Part shown: one piece after another, positions 1-7,495 of the stretch
How positions within the stretch are numbered: the stretch's first letter is position 1
Layout of the letters: every line of letters begins with the position of its first letter
Assembly: GCA_026388415.1 (NCBI GenBank)
Contig: JAPLJV010000043.1
Span: 72,478 to 105,164 of the forward strand
Reading direction: 5' to 3'
Length of the DNA stretch: 32,687 nt
Origin: Deltaproteobacteria bacterium
Lineage (GTDB): Bacteria; Desulfobacterota; Syntrophia; Syntrophales; JACQWR01
Made by a program: the position numbers and the translations under genes
Notes under the pieces: generated by a model
Told to the model about the DNA's origin: nothing
Seen by the model: only the letters and a program-made list of their open reading frames with translations
Database searches by the model: none

Positions 1-147
1 CCATTCAGCGAGAGATATTTCCCTTCCTGGATGGAAATTGTCATCACCCTGGCCATCATATTGACCGAGGTCTGGGTATTCAGATGGATCGCCACCCGGA
101 TGCCGGTGTTCAGCAAACCACCCGCATGGGCTGCAGAGAAACATTAA
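1..147 (+). CDS. NrfD-like membrane subunit, C-terminal end (partial)
   Basis: The reading frame is open from the window edge to a TAA, giving 48 residues. They contain one hydrophobic helix (IVITLAIILTEVWVFRWIA) preceded by YFPSWME and followed by MPVF and a short polar tail. This is the typical last transmembrane helix of NrfD/PsrC/HybB-type quinone-interacting subunits of respiratory complexes, where a YxPSxxE segment introduces the final helix. The protein would sit in the cytoplasmic membrane and exchange electrons with the quinone pool. Only the tail is visible, so the particular complex (Hmc, Qrc, Act, Nrf and so on) cannot be told. The gene starts outside the window. Confidence 0.6.
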   Translation, partial: PFSERYFPSWMEIVITLAIILTEVWVFRWIATRMPVFSKPPAWAAEKH

Positions 148-200
148 CTTTGATAAGAAAGAGGGTAACACCATGGAAGGCTGAGTGCTGAGTGCTGGGT

Positions 201-282
201 GCTCAACCGTCAGCGTTTTTATTACCGAAAGCGTCAGGCCGGGGGAGACTATCTGCTCCTCCCCGTTAATCTCGACGGTTAC
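201..282 (-). pseudogene. Possible ThiS/MoaD-like N-terminal fragment
   Basis: Read on the minus strand, this stretch gives VTVEINGEEQIVSPGLTL, which resembles the first beta-hairpin of ThiS/MoaD-type sulfur carriers (pattern xxVNGExxxxxxGxTL). There is no good start codon and the reading runs into a short tandem heptamer (GAGTGCT-like units, about 183-203), so no complete small protein can be built. The interpretation as a decayed sulfur-carrier gene rests on one short motif only. Confidence 0.25.
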
Positions 283-330
283 GCTCCCGGCCGGCAAGGA
301 ACAGCTCGTTATTAACTGGGCCTAACTGAT

Positions 331-1599
331 TCAGTCATTCAGCGCCTGCCGATAGACAGCGATGATCTTTTCGGCCGCCTGTTCCCACTTGATATTCTTC
401 AGCTCTTCGCGGGCGCGGGCGCTCATCTCATCGCCCAGGGAAGGATGCCTTAAGAGGGCAATCATCTTATCGGCCAGTTCCCGGACATTCCAGAAATCAA
501 CCTTCAGGGCATGATGCAGAATTTCCGCTACCCCCGACTGTCTGGAAATAATTACAGGAACATCGTAGAGCATGGCCTCCAGCGGGGAGATGCCAAAGGG
601 TTCGGAGACGCTGGGCATGACATAGAGGTCGCTCATGGCAAAGATCCGTTCCACATCCTGCCCCTGCAGAAAGCCCGTAAAATGGAAATGGGAGCCCATA
701 TGCAGACCGGCCACCTTTTCGATCATCTGCGGCATCATATCGCCGGCGCCGGCCATCACAAAGTGGACCCCGGCCATGCTCTGCAACACAAGGGAGGCCG
801 CTTCCACAAAGTAGTCCGGCCCTTTTTGAAAGGTAATCCGGCCCAAGAAAAGGACTAACTTCTCGGCGTCCTTTTTATTGGTACGGGCAAGCACCTCACT
901 TTCGCCGCGGGAAACAGCATTGTGCACCACTGTGATCTTTTCCGGGCTCAGGCCGTAACGGCGGATGATATTTTCTTTTGTATAGTGACTCACGGCGATT
1001 ACATGATCCGCCGTTTCCATGCCGTACTTCTCCATATCGTAAACAATCTGGTTGATATTTTCACCGCTGCGGTCAAATTCCAGGGCATGGGCATGATAGA
1101 CATAGGGCTTGCCGCTTATCTTTTGGGCGCGGACACAGGCCAAAACAGAGGTCCAGTCATGACCGTGAATGATATCGAATTTTTCCTGTTGAGCGATGCC
1201 TTCCGCCACCTTTCCATAACGCCAGATTTCCGCGAGCAAGTTGGGGCCGTAAGTGCCGGACATGGCGAAGTGGGAGGTGCCCTTATGATCGCCTTTGGTC
1301 AGCAGCGACTGATACTGTTTCTCGTTCATATATGAACGCAGTGCGGAATCTACAATCCTCACTTTCAAATTTTCCCACACAGCGCCAAAAGATGTCGCCT
1401 CTCTCCACTCGGAAAAAGGATATTCCTCCGCCGCAAGGAACTTCATGCGGGCATGGTTTATTTTATCCTTGATCCGGGGAAGAACGAAGATAACTTCCTG
1501 CCCCAGTTCCGTCAACCCCCGGGTAATTCCGAAACAGGCAGTGCCCAGGCCGCCGCTTATGGCGGGTGGAAATTCCCATCCAAACATCAGGACACGCAT
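331..1599 (-). CDS. Glycosyltransferase family 4, starch/glycogen-synthase-like
   Basis: A 422-residue GT-B fold glycosyltransferase, predicted to transfer a sugar from a nucleotide-sugar donor in the cytoplasm. The N-terminal domain opens with MRVLMFGWEFPPAISGGLG, the glycine-rich acceptor-side loop of starch-synthase-like enzymes, and carries HGHDW near residue 145. The C-terminal domain has LFLGRITFQKGP (about residue 250) and the donor-binding motif SEPFGISPLEAM (about residue 340) with the conserved E-x7-E type glutamates. Bacterial glycogen synthases are usually near 480 residues with a KVGGLGD start, so this is more likely a GT4 alpha-glucan or trehalose-type enzyme than GlgA itself. 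The ATG is the only well-placed start. It is transcribed away from the glycerol-3-phosphate dehydrogenase gene. The donor and product cannot be assigned from sequence. Confidence 0.85.
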   Translation of the reverse strand: MRVLMFGWEFPPAISGGLGTACFGITRGLTELGQEVIFVLPRIKDKINHARMKFLAAEEYPFSEWREATSFGAVWENLKVRIVDSALRSYMNEKQYQSLLTKGDHKGTSHFAMSGTYGPNLLAEIWRYGKVAEGIAQQEKFDIIHGHDWTSVLACVRAQKISGKPYVYHAHALEFDRSGENINQIVYDMEKYGMETADHVIAVSHYTKENIIRRYGLSPEKITVVHNAVSRGESEVLARTNKKDAEKLVLFLGRITFQKGPDYFVEAASLVLQSMAGVHFVMAGAGDMMPQMIEKVAGLHMGSHFHFTGFLQGQDVERIFAMSDLYVMPSVSEPFGISPLEAMLYDVPVIISRQSGVAEILHHALKVDFWNVRELADKMIALLRHPSLGDEMSARAREELKNIKWEQAAEKIIAVYRQALND

Positions 1600-1646
1600 G
1601 ATACCCCCCCCTCCTCCTGTTCAGCAGGGAAACAATAAGGCTTCAC

Positions 1647-1670
1647 GCCGGGTCGGGTCACCCGGCCTAC
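1647..1670 (-). repeat. REP-like palindrome with GTAG head
   Basis: On the minus strand a GTAG tetranucleotide (1667-1670) is followed at once by a 7-bp perfect stem, GCCGGGT / ACCCGGC, around a 6-base loop. GTAG plus a GC-rich hairpin is the usual layout of RAYT-associated REP sequences. It lies in the divergent gap between the glycosyltransferase and the dehydrogenase and has no T-tract, so it is not a convincing terminator. Confidence 0.45.
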
Positions 1671-1791
1671 TTGAAACAAGACGAGCATACGTAAAAACAA
1701 ATTACCAGTGTGTTTGTCTCATAAAAGCCATCTCAATGTCAAGCTTCAATTAGTTATCTATTGGAAATCATTGAATGCAACCGCTTTGCCC

Positions 1792-1820
1792 TTGACAGGC
1801 AGCACTCCCTTCCCTATACT
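1792..1820 (+). promoter_or_regulatory. Sigma70-type promoter for the glycerol-3-phosphate dehydrogenase gene
   Basis: TTGACA (1792-1797) and TATACT (1815-1820) are separated by exactly 17 bases, a near-perfect housekeeping promoter. The start of transcription would fall near 1827, inside the longer possible reading frame that begins at 1761. This argues strongly for translation starting at the ATG at 1869. Confidence 0.75.
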
Positions 1821-1868
1821 GCCCCACGAATTTGCCCTATCAAAGCAGGCAGGGGGGTTTCTCAGCAG

Positions 1869-3074
1869 ATGAATTTGACCAATTTGGACTGCAGCAGAAT
1901 AGCGATCATCGGCCCGGGCCGCTTGGGGACTTCCTTTGCGTACAAGTTCGGCAGAGATAATAAAGGGGTGACCTTGTATTATCACAATACGGAAATCTGT
2001 CGGGAAATCAATAAGGAGCACTTGAATCCCAAGCACCTGACGCACGATATGGCTACCAGGCTGGGGGGCATGGATAATGTCCCCCGGCTGTCAGCGCGCG
2101 TATTTGCCACCAATGATCTGGAACGGGCCGTAGAGGATAATGATTTTATCTTCCTGGCCGTAACGATGGACCGGCTCCCCGAACTGCTTAATTATCTTAA
2201 ACCCTTGATAGAAAAAAAAGGCGGCGATACCTGCATCATCTCTCCCATGAAGGGTTTGATCTCTGACGAAATCACGAAAGAACTGATTACCCCCTCCCAA
2301 CTGATCAACACCTATATGTCCAATCTTTCCTATAAATACGAGGTGGTGTGCGTTGGCGGCCCCTTTTTTGATATGGATATCGCTTTAGGAAACCCGGTTT
2401 GCGTCACCGTTGCCGGACCAAGTGGCATCTCCAGACTGATTATCCAGGAATTGACCCGATTCAACCGTCGGGAATTGTATGCCTATTATAATTTTGACAT
2501 TGTCGGCATCGAGGCTTGCGGCTCCCTGAAAAACATTGTCGCCAACATCAAAGGTCTGACGGATCGCCTGGAACTGGGGGATTCCATTCCCGGCACCATC
2601 TTTGCCAGATCAGGCGTCGAGATCAGGTCGCTCTCCATGCTGCTGGGAGGCAGTTTCCAGGCCTTTCACAGCCAGGCCGGCGTGGGAGACATGTATGTCA
2701 CCGTTTCCTCCGAGGCCAGCAAAAATTATCGCTATGGAAGACTATTCTACGAGTTATTCAGCGGCAATCCCATTGAGACCGATATCAAGGTGCGGGCGCA
2801 GATTGACGGTACGCCGGAAGGGCCGAACACCATCAGAAACGTCCACCGGTATTTAGAAATGAAAAACATGTACAGCCCCCTTTTCCATTGCGCCTATAAA
2901 ATATTCAACGAAGGCGTAAACAGAAAGGAAATCAAGGAACAGATCATCCAGGCCTGTCAGTTCGATAAAAGGAGAAAAGAGTATATCGGCCCCCTTTCGC
3001 GGGCCTTATACAAGGTCATCCCCAATCTCTGGTACCGCAGGCACAAAGGCCTCCTGTCCAAGCTGGATATCTGA
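1869..3074 (+). CDS. NAD(P)-dependent glycerol-3-phosphate dehydrogenase family protein
   Basis: Predicted cytosolic oxidoreductase interconverting dihydroxyacetone phosphate and sn-glycerol 3-phosphate, the entry step of phospholipid synthesis. The 401-residue protein has an N-terminal Rossmann motif IGPGRLGTSF, the NDLERAVEDNDFIFLAV strand-loop typical of GpsA, the active-site helix EACGSLKNIVANIKG with its lysine, and the C-terminal GVGDMYVT...SKNYRYG block that matches the family GLGDL...SRNRRFG signature. Usual GpsA proteins are about 330-340 residues. This one carries a basic C-terminal extension of about 60 residues (KRRKEYIGPLSRALYKV), as in divergent clades. The ATG at 1869 is chosen over 1761 because a promoter lies between them and a G-rich ribosome site (about 1850-1857) precedes it. 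It converges on the phosphatase gene with only 6 bases between stop codons. Exact substrate specificity is inferred. Confidence 0.8.
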   Translation: MNLTNLDCSRIAIIGPGRLGTSFAYKFGRDNKGVTLYYHNTEICREINKEHLNPKHLTHDMATRLGGMDNVPRLSARVFATNDLERAVEDNDFIFLAVTMDRLPELLNYLKPLIEKKGGDTCIISPMKGLISDEITKELITPSQLINTYMSNLSYKYEVVCVGGPFFDMDIALGNPVCVTVAGPSGISRLIIQELTRFNRRELYAYYNFDIVGIEACGSLKNIVANIKGLTDRLELGDSIPGTIFARSGVEIRSLSMLLGGSFQAFHSQAGVGDMYVTVSSEASKNYRYGRLFYELFSGNPIETDIKVRAQIDGTPEGPNTIRNVHRYLEMKNMYSPLFHCAYKIFNEGVNRKEIKEQIIQACQFDKRRKEYIGPLSRALYKVIPNLWYRRHKGLLSKLDI

Positions 3075-3080
3075 AGCGCC

Positions 3081-4478
3081 TCACTTTTCCGAACGGGTTG
3101 ACTTCAACCGGAGCGCAGCCTTCATCAGCGTAAATATCTCTGTGTTGTGCAGCAACCCGCCGATCTTCCCGGAACCCGGCCCGCTCCCGAACAGGAAGAG
3201 CGGCGAAGCGGTATGGGTCTGGCTGCCCCAGCCCACCCGCAGGTAGGGCCGAAGCACAAAGCCCAGCGAGTGCGTATAGTCGTAATTGTAGTTGTACGGA
3301 TCCAGCTTCTTCATGGTGTCGTCGGCCACCGTCTGGGCCTCGTCATCGGTCAGGGCGATGCCCAGGAATTGCTCGACGTCCTCCTTGATCTTCTCCGGTG
3401 TTGGCTTCTTGCCCCATTTCCCGACCATCACCTCGAAGGAGGCCGTCGCCTTTTCAATGTACTTCAGGTTGATGCCGATATACTCCTTGCTTTCCTTGCT
3501 GTGACCGATCAGGGCCATGCCGCCGGTCTCATGATCCGCCGTAACGATCAGCAGGGTGGCGGGGTTCTTTTTGACGAAGTCCATGGCCACGCCGACCGCC
3601 TCGTCGAAGGCCAGGGTGTCGCGGATCGTGGCGGGGGCGTCATTGCGGTGCGCCGCATGGTCAATCCTGCCACCCTCGATCATTGCGAAGAAGCCGCTCT
3701 TGTTTTTGGAGAGGATCTGCAGCGTCTTGCGGGTCATCTCGGCCAGACTCGGCTCATGGGTGGCGGCCCGGTCTATTTCGAAGCTCATGTTGCCCATGTT
3801 GAAGAGACCGAGCACCTTGCCGGTTGATGCCGCCTTCAACTCCTCGGCCGTTCCCGCGACGGTGTAGCCCGCTTTTTCCGCCTCTTCCAGAAGATTGCGG
3901 CCGTCCTTGCGCTTTCCGCCGGCGCTTTCGGGGAGGAAAAACTGTTTGCGTCCTCCCATGAGTACATCAACACCGAACTTCAGTTCCTGTTCCGCGACCG
4001 ACTCCTCGTTGGAACGGTGGGCCACATGCGCGGCAAAGGCTGCCGGAGTTGCATCAGTGATTCCGGAAGTGGTGACAAGTCCCGTCGCCAGCTTCTTTTC
4101 CTTGACCATCTCCATGATCGTCCTGACGGGGGTATTGCCGTCGGCAGCCATACTGATCGCGCGGGCGGTCATGCGTTTCCCTGTGGCGATTTGGCCGGCG
4201 GCGGCGGCCGACTCGGTCACGATCGCGTCGGCCGTATCGTTCATGAGATAGGCGGTCCGCCACTGCTTCATCAGTTCGGACATGCGTAGATCCCGGTTGA
4301 GGACCCGGTTGCTGTAGATCCAGGCCGCCCCGAACTGGCTCGGGCCCATCCCGTCGCCAATGAGGAGGATCACGTTTTTGGCCTGAATTTTTGTCTGCGC
4401 GGCCTGTCCGCTCGACGGCATTAACAGCACGGCAACTGCGAACAATAGGGTGAACAGGCGGAATAATCTATTCTTCAT
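3081..4478 (-). CDS. Secreted alkaline phosphatase
   Basis: A 465-residue metal-dependent phosphomonoesterase of the PhoA family, exported to the periplasm. Residues 1-27 form a Sec signal peptide (basic MKNRLFRLF, hydrophobic core, cleavage near GQAA). The metal-binding GDGMG is at 41-45, the phosphoserine motif TESAAAAG with S90, a second metal site TADHETGG about two thirds along, and the final HTASPLFLFGSGPGS loop. Most family members have Asp before the catalytic serine (DSAA); here it is Glu, a conservative change. The start at 4478 is chosen over the upstream in-frame 4568 because AGGAGGGAAGC precedes it, the signal peptide begins there, and a promoter lies in the intervening DNA. It probably scavenges phosphate; no Pho box was looked for with a matrix. 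Confidence 0.92.
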   Translation of the reverse strand: MKNRLFRLFTLLFAVAVLLMPSSGQAAQTKIQAKNVILLIGDGMGPSQFGAAWIYSNRVLNRDLRMSELMKQWRTAYLMNDTADAIVTESAAAAGQIATGKRMTARAISMAADGNTPVRTIMEMVKEKKLATGLVTTSGITDATPAAFAAHVAHRSNEESVAEQELKFGVDVLMGGRKQFFLPESAGGKRKDGRNLLEEAEKAGYTVAGTAEELKAASTGKVLGLFNMGNMSFEIDRAATHEPSLAEMTRKTLQILSKNKSGFFAMIEGGRIDHAAHRNDAPATIRDTLAFDEAVGVAMDFVKKNPATLLIVTADHETGGMALIGHSKESKEYIGINLKYIEKATASFEVMVGKWGKKPTPEKIKEDVEQFLGIALTDDEAQTVADDTMKKLDPYNYNYDYTHSLGFVLRPYLRVGWGSQTHTASPLFLFGSGPGSGKIGGLLHNTEIFTLMKAALRLKSTRSEK

Positions 4479-4563
4479 GCTTCCCTCCTTCGATGGTGCC
4501 ATAAAAGCCGGGTTGATTTGAACCTCGCGACGAAATTGAGTCGAGTTGCTTTTCCATGGCAGA

Positions 4564-4593
4564 AGCATAGGGGAGGCTGTTTTTGCTTGTCAA
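4564..4593 (-). promoter_or_regulatory. Sigma70-type promoter for the alkaline phosphatase gene
   Basis: On the minus strand TTGACA (4593-4588) is followed after 18 bases by TATGCT (4569-4564). Transcription would begin near 4557, about 80 bases before the phosphatase start at 4478. Confidence 0.6.
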
Positions 4594-4631
4594 TGGATAT
4601 TTTGCATCTATTTTACATCGAAAAGTATGCC

Positions 4632-4742
4632 GGTTGGATTAGCGGAGCGTAATCCATCTTTAAATTCAGTGCATTTTCGGTGCGTTACGTCCTTAGACAA
4701 GCATGTCCTGAGCAACGTCGGAGGGCTCAGGGCTAACGCACC
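4632..4742. repeat. Composite REP/BIME-like element
   Basis: Two palindromic units lie side by side. The first is GGATTA (4636-4641) / TAATCC (4650-4655) inside a GTTGGATTAGCG...CGTAATCC context. The second pairs GGTGCGTTA (4679-4687) with TAACGCACC (4734-4742), and a nested 7-bp stem CCTGAGC (4707-4713) / GCTCAGG (4725-4731) sits in its loop. Both sequence classes look like widely dispersed RAYT-type REP palindromes in bacterial genomes. The element occupies the phosphatase/liv intergenic region and could fold in transcripts from either side. Confidence 0.55.
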
Positions 4743-5158
4743 TTACCTTTACCCCCAATATGGCAAGAACCCTCTATTGTGTCAATACATTTTCACGTAC
4801 TCCTCGGCCTTGATATACGCTTTGAGGATGTGCGTGAACAGTATCCGCTTGAGCATGGTTCGTTTGCACATGTTCACTCCAAAAGTAATTATATTGCCGC
4901 CAACCCAGGATAAAAAACCTGTGGACTTTTTCTGAATTTTTAACGATAACCGGCTGAAAGCTACAGTTTTGGGGCGGCGGTTTTTCGGATGAGCTGGGGC
5001 GGGGACAACTTCCTGAAGTCCACAAAATGTCAACCTTACAGAAAACTCTTGACTTCGAACGGAAATAAATGATGCTAATCCCGCAATAGAGCGGCCACCG
5101 ATCCACCTTCCTTACCCAATAGCATCGCCAGCCCCTGATTTTCGATGGAAAATATCCC
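4743..5158. other. Intergenic stretch, one possible 29-codon ORF
   Basis: No recognisable gene. A minus-strand frame at 4782-4871 starts with ATG after a fair ribosome site (TTGGAGTGAAC) and encodes a very basic 29-residue peptide (CKRTMLKRILFTHILKAY...). I cannot match it to a family and it may be a gene remnant. The rest has no clear hairpin or terminator. Confidence 0.3.
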
Positions 5159-5187
5159 TTGACACGAAAAAACAGCGCTCCTATACT
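5159..5187 (+). promoter_or_regulatory. Distal sigma70-type promoter of the liv operon
   Basis: TTGACA (5159-5164) and TATACT (5182-5187) are spaced by 17 bases, close to consensus. It points towards livK, whose start codon is about 180 bases downstream, leaving a long leader. Confidence 0.65.
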
Positions 5188-5258
5188 CCAAGCCGTGAGA
5201 AGCAATGTCTTATCAATCGATTATCAATCAATTCAATTCAATTCAGTCCAAAAATTCC

Positions 5259-5288
5259 TTGACATGTATGCCCCCATTCCAGTATAGC
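5259..5288 (+). promoter_or_regulatory. Proximal sigma70-type promoter of the liv operon
   Basis: TTGACA (5259-5264) is followed after 18 bases by TATAGC (5283-5288). Together with the distal promoter this gives a tandem arrangement 100 bases apart. Between them lie short ATTCA direct repeats (about 5230-5245). The leader after it contains a C-rich/G-rich hairpin (about 5328-5343) close to the ribosome site. Confidence 0.5.
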
Positions 5289-5370
5289 TGCCGCTAAAAT
5301 ATGAGCTGCCAAGCGGTGCGGTTCGGACCCCCCCGGCAGGGGGCATCAACCTTATACAGAGGAGGGTCGT

Positions 5371-6534
5371 ATGCGGAAAAAAAGTCTCATCCTGTTGGCT
5401 ATTGGAATTTCTTTGACGTTGTGTAGTGTCCCTGTCGCGGCGAAGGACACGGTGAAAGTGGCGTTCATCAGCCCTCTGACCGGCGGCGTGTCGGCCATCG
5501 GCGTGGGCGGCAGGAACTCGGCCGAGCTTGCGGTTCGACTCAAGAACGCCGACCCGAAGGCCAAGTACAAGTATGAGCTTCTGGTCCTGGACGACGAATG
5601 CAAACCCAACATCGGCGTGCAGGTCGCCACCAAGGCTGCGGCAGACAAGCAGATCATCGCCGCCGCCACGCACTACTGCTCCGTGGTGGCCCTGGCCTGC
5701 GTGGACGTATACCATAAATTCGGCCTGCCGGTGGTCGTATGGGGCGCGGTGCATCCGGACATCACCTACGGGCACAATCACAAGGAGATCTTCCGGGTCA
5801 ACGGCACCATGATCAACCAGAACGACCTGGCCGCCAAGTTCGTGGCATCTCTGGGGTACAAGACCTGGGCGCTGCTCCATGACACGACCGACTACGGCAA
5901 GGGCATGAAGGACTACTTTTCGAAGTACCTGACGGCGGCCGGGGGTAAGATCGTGGGGGTCTACGGAGTCAACGCAGATCAGCAGGACTTCACGGCCGAA
6001 CTCACCCAGATCAAGCAGAGCAACCCGGACGTGATCTGGTTCGGCGGGTTGACCCCGCTGGGGGTGCGCATCCGGCTGCAGATGGCCCGACTGGGAAATG
6101 AATCGCAGTTCCAGAGCTGCTCGGGCATCATCTCCGACGCCTACATCGAAGGGACCGGCAAACTGGGCGAGGGGACCCTGGCGTTCCGCGAGGGCGAGCC
6201 GGTAGAGCACCTGCCGGGAGGCAAGTGGTTCATGGCCGAATACGGGAAAGCCGGCTACAAGGAGGCCCCCGATGCCTTCGGCCCCTTCGCATTTTCAGCT
6301 ATGAACCTGGTCCTGGAGGCCATCGAGAAGGTCGGCCCGAACCGGAAGGCAGTCACGGAATACCTGAGAAAGGTCAAGGACCACCAGGCCATCATCGGCG
6401 CGGTTACCTTCGACGACCACGGCCAGAACATCAACCCCTCCATCACCCGCTACGTGGTCCAGGACGGCAAGTGGGTGCCCTGGCAGGAGTCCCTGTACGC
6501 CTCGGGCAAGCGGCAACTCAAGAGGCTGCCGTAG
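5371..6534 (+). CDS. livK: Branched-chain amino-acid ABC transporter, substrate-binding protein
   Basis: A 387-residue periplasmic binding protein of the LIVBP family (type I fold). Residues 1-24 form a signal peptide with an AA|KD cleavage site. The mature start VKVAFISPLTGGVSAIGVGGRNSAELAV... is the family hallmark: a first beta strand, then the ligand-contacting loop. LLVLDDECKPNIGVQVATK follows, with THYCSVVALACVDVY carrying the cysteine pair usual in the lobe-1 binding region, and LLHDTTDYGKG (about residue 170) opens lobe 2. The ATG has a strong ribosome site (GAGGAGGGTCGT). It is the first gene of a tight operon with livH, livM, livG and livF. The ligand could be leucine/isoleucine/valine, another amino acid, urea or an aromatic acid; the family is broad. 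Confidence 0.93.
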   Translation: MRKKSLILLAIGISLTLCSVPVAAKDTVKVAFISPLTGGVSAIGVGGRNSAELAVRLKNADPKAKYKYELLVLDDECKPNIGVQVATKAAADKQIIAAATHYCSVVALACVDVYHKFGLPVVVWGAVHPDITYGHNHKEIFRVNGTMINQNDLAAKFVASLGYKTWALLHDTTDYGKGMKDYFSKYLTAAGGKIVGVYGVNADQQDFTAELTQIKQSNPDVIWFGGLTPLGVRIRLQMARLGNESQFQSCSGIISDAYIEGTGKLGEGTLAFREGEPVEHLPGGKWFMAEYGKAGYKEAPDAFGPFAFSAMNLVLEAIEKVGPNRKAVTEYLRKVKDHQAIIGAVTFDDHGQNINPSITRYVVQDGKWVPWQESLYASGKRQLKRLP

Positions 6535-6571
6535 AGGTCAGACCCAGTCCGGCATGAGGCGACACTAACCA

Positions 6572-7492
6572 ATGGATCTATCCTTCATCGGCCAGCTTGT
6601 GGTCAACGGTTTGATGCTGGGGCTCATCTACGCCCTGGTTGCCGTAGGCTTCACCCTCTTTTTCGGCGTCCTGGACGTGATCAAGTTTTCTCACGGAGAC
6701 GTGGTCACCTGCGGGGTATTCACCGCCTTCGCCGCCTTCCTGGGTCTGCAGGCCCTGGGCATTGAATCGAAGCCCCTGATGCTGGTCATCATCGGAGCCC
6801 TGAGCATGGCCGCCATGGCGCTCTTGGGCATGGTCATCGCCAAGGTCCTGGTGCTTCCCCTGAAGGGCGCGCCGCCGCTGAACGTCCTGCTCATCACCCT
6901 GATGCTGGGCACGGTACTCCGCGAGTCCATCCGGCTCTTCTTCCCCGACGGCGCGAACCCGAAGCGGTTCCCGGCCCTGCTGCCGGACTGGAGCCTGTCC
7001 TGGGGGCACTTTTCCCTCCGCTTCGATAACACGGTCCTGCTGGTCGCGGGGCTGCTCCTGATCGTGGCCGTGCAGCTCGCAATCCGGCACACCAGGCTGG
7101 GGATGGCAATTAGGGCCGTGAGCCAGGACGAGGAAACGGCCAGGGTGATGGGTATCAACTTCAACTTGGTGGTGTTCATCACCTTCGCCATCGGCTCGGC
7201 CCTGGCCGCGTTCGCCGGGGTGGTCTCCGGGCTCTACTACAACGAAATTACCTTCAACATGGGGCTTATGCTCGGGGCCATCGGGTTCAGCGCCGCGGCG
7301 GTGGGGGGATTTGGCAATCTCTACGGCGCCATCATCGGCGGGTTCCTGTTCGCCCTCCTGCAGACCGTCGGCGCGGCGGTCCTCCCCTTTGCCAGCGCCT
7401 ACAAGGACGTTTTCGCCTTCGGGGTCGTCATCCTCATCATGGCCATAAAGCCCACCGGGCTTCTGGGCGAGAAGGAAACCCAGCGGGTATAG
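6572..7492 (+). CDS. livH: Branched-chain amino-acid ABC transporter permease LivH
   Basis: A 306-residue integral membrane permease of the LivH family, one half of the translocation pore with LivM. It starts with FIGQLVVNGLMLGLIYALVAVGFTLFFGVLDVIKFSHGDVV, the conserved N-terminal signature in which the usual NFAHG becomes KFSHG. The cytoplasmic coupling segment TRLGMAIRAVSQDEETARVMGIN around residues 177-200 contacts the ATPases. About eight hydrophobic segments are visible. It lies 37 bases after livK and 3 bases before livM, so the genes are surely co-transcribed. Length is normal for the family (about 290-310). Confidence 0.93.
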   Translation: MDLSFIGQLVVNGLMLGLIYALVAVGFTLFFGVLDVIKFSHGDVVTCGVFTAFAAFLGLQALGIESKPLMLVIIGALSMAAMALLGMVIAKVLVLPLKGAPPLNVLLITLMLGTVLRESIRLFFPDGANPKRFPALLPDWSLSWGHFSLRFDNTVLLVAGLLLIVAVQLAIRHTRLGMAIRAVSQDEETARVMGINFNLVVFITFAIGSALAAFAGVVSGLYYNEITFNMGLMLGAIGFSAAAVGGFGNLYGAIIGGFLFALLQTVGAAVLPFASAYKDVFAFGVVILIMAIKPTGLLGEKETQRV

Positions 7493-7495
7493 ACC

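Noticed and set aside
183-203. Tandem GAGTGCT-like heptamer
   Set aside because: Only three imperfect units; a low-complexity tract with no evident role.
1761-1868. N-terminal extension of the glycerol-3-phosphate dehydrogenase
   Set aside because: A near-consensus promoter lies inside it, and the extension has no similarity to the family's N-terminus.
4782-4871. 29-codon basic peptide as a firm gene
   Set aside because: The ribosome site is fair but there is no family match and the surrounding DNA looks eroded; kept only as a note in the intergenic entry.
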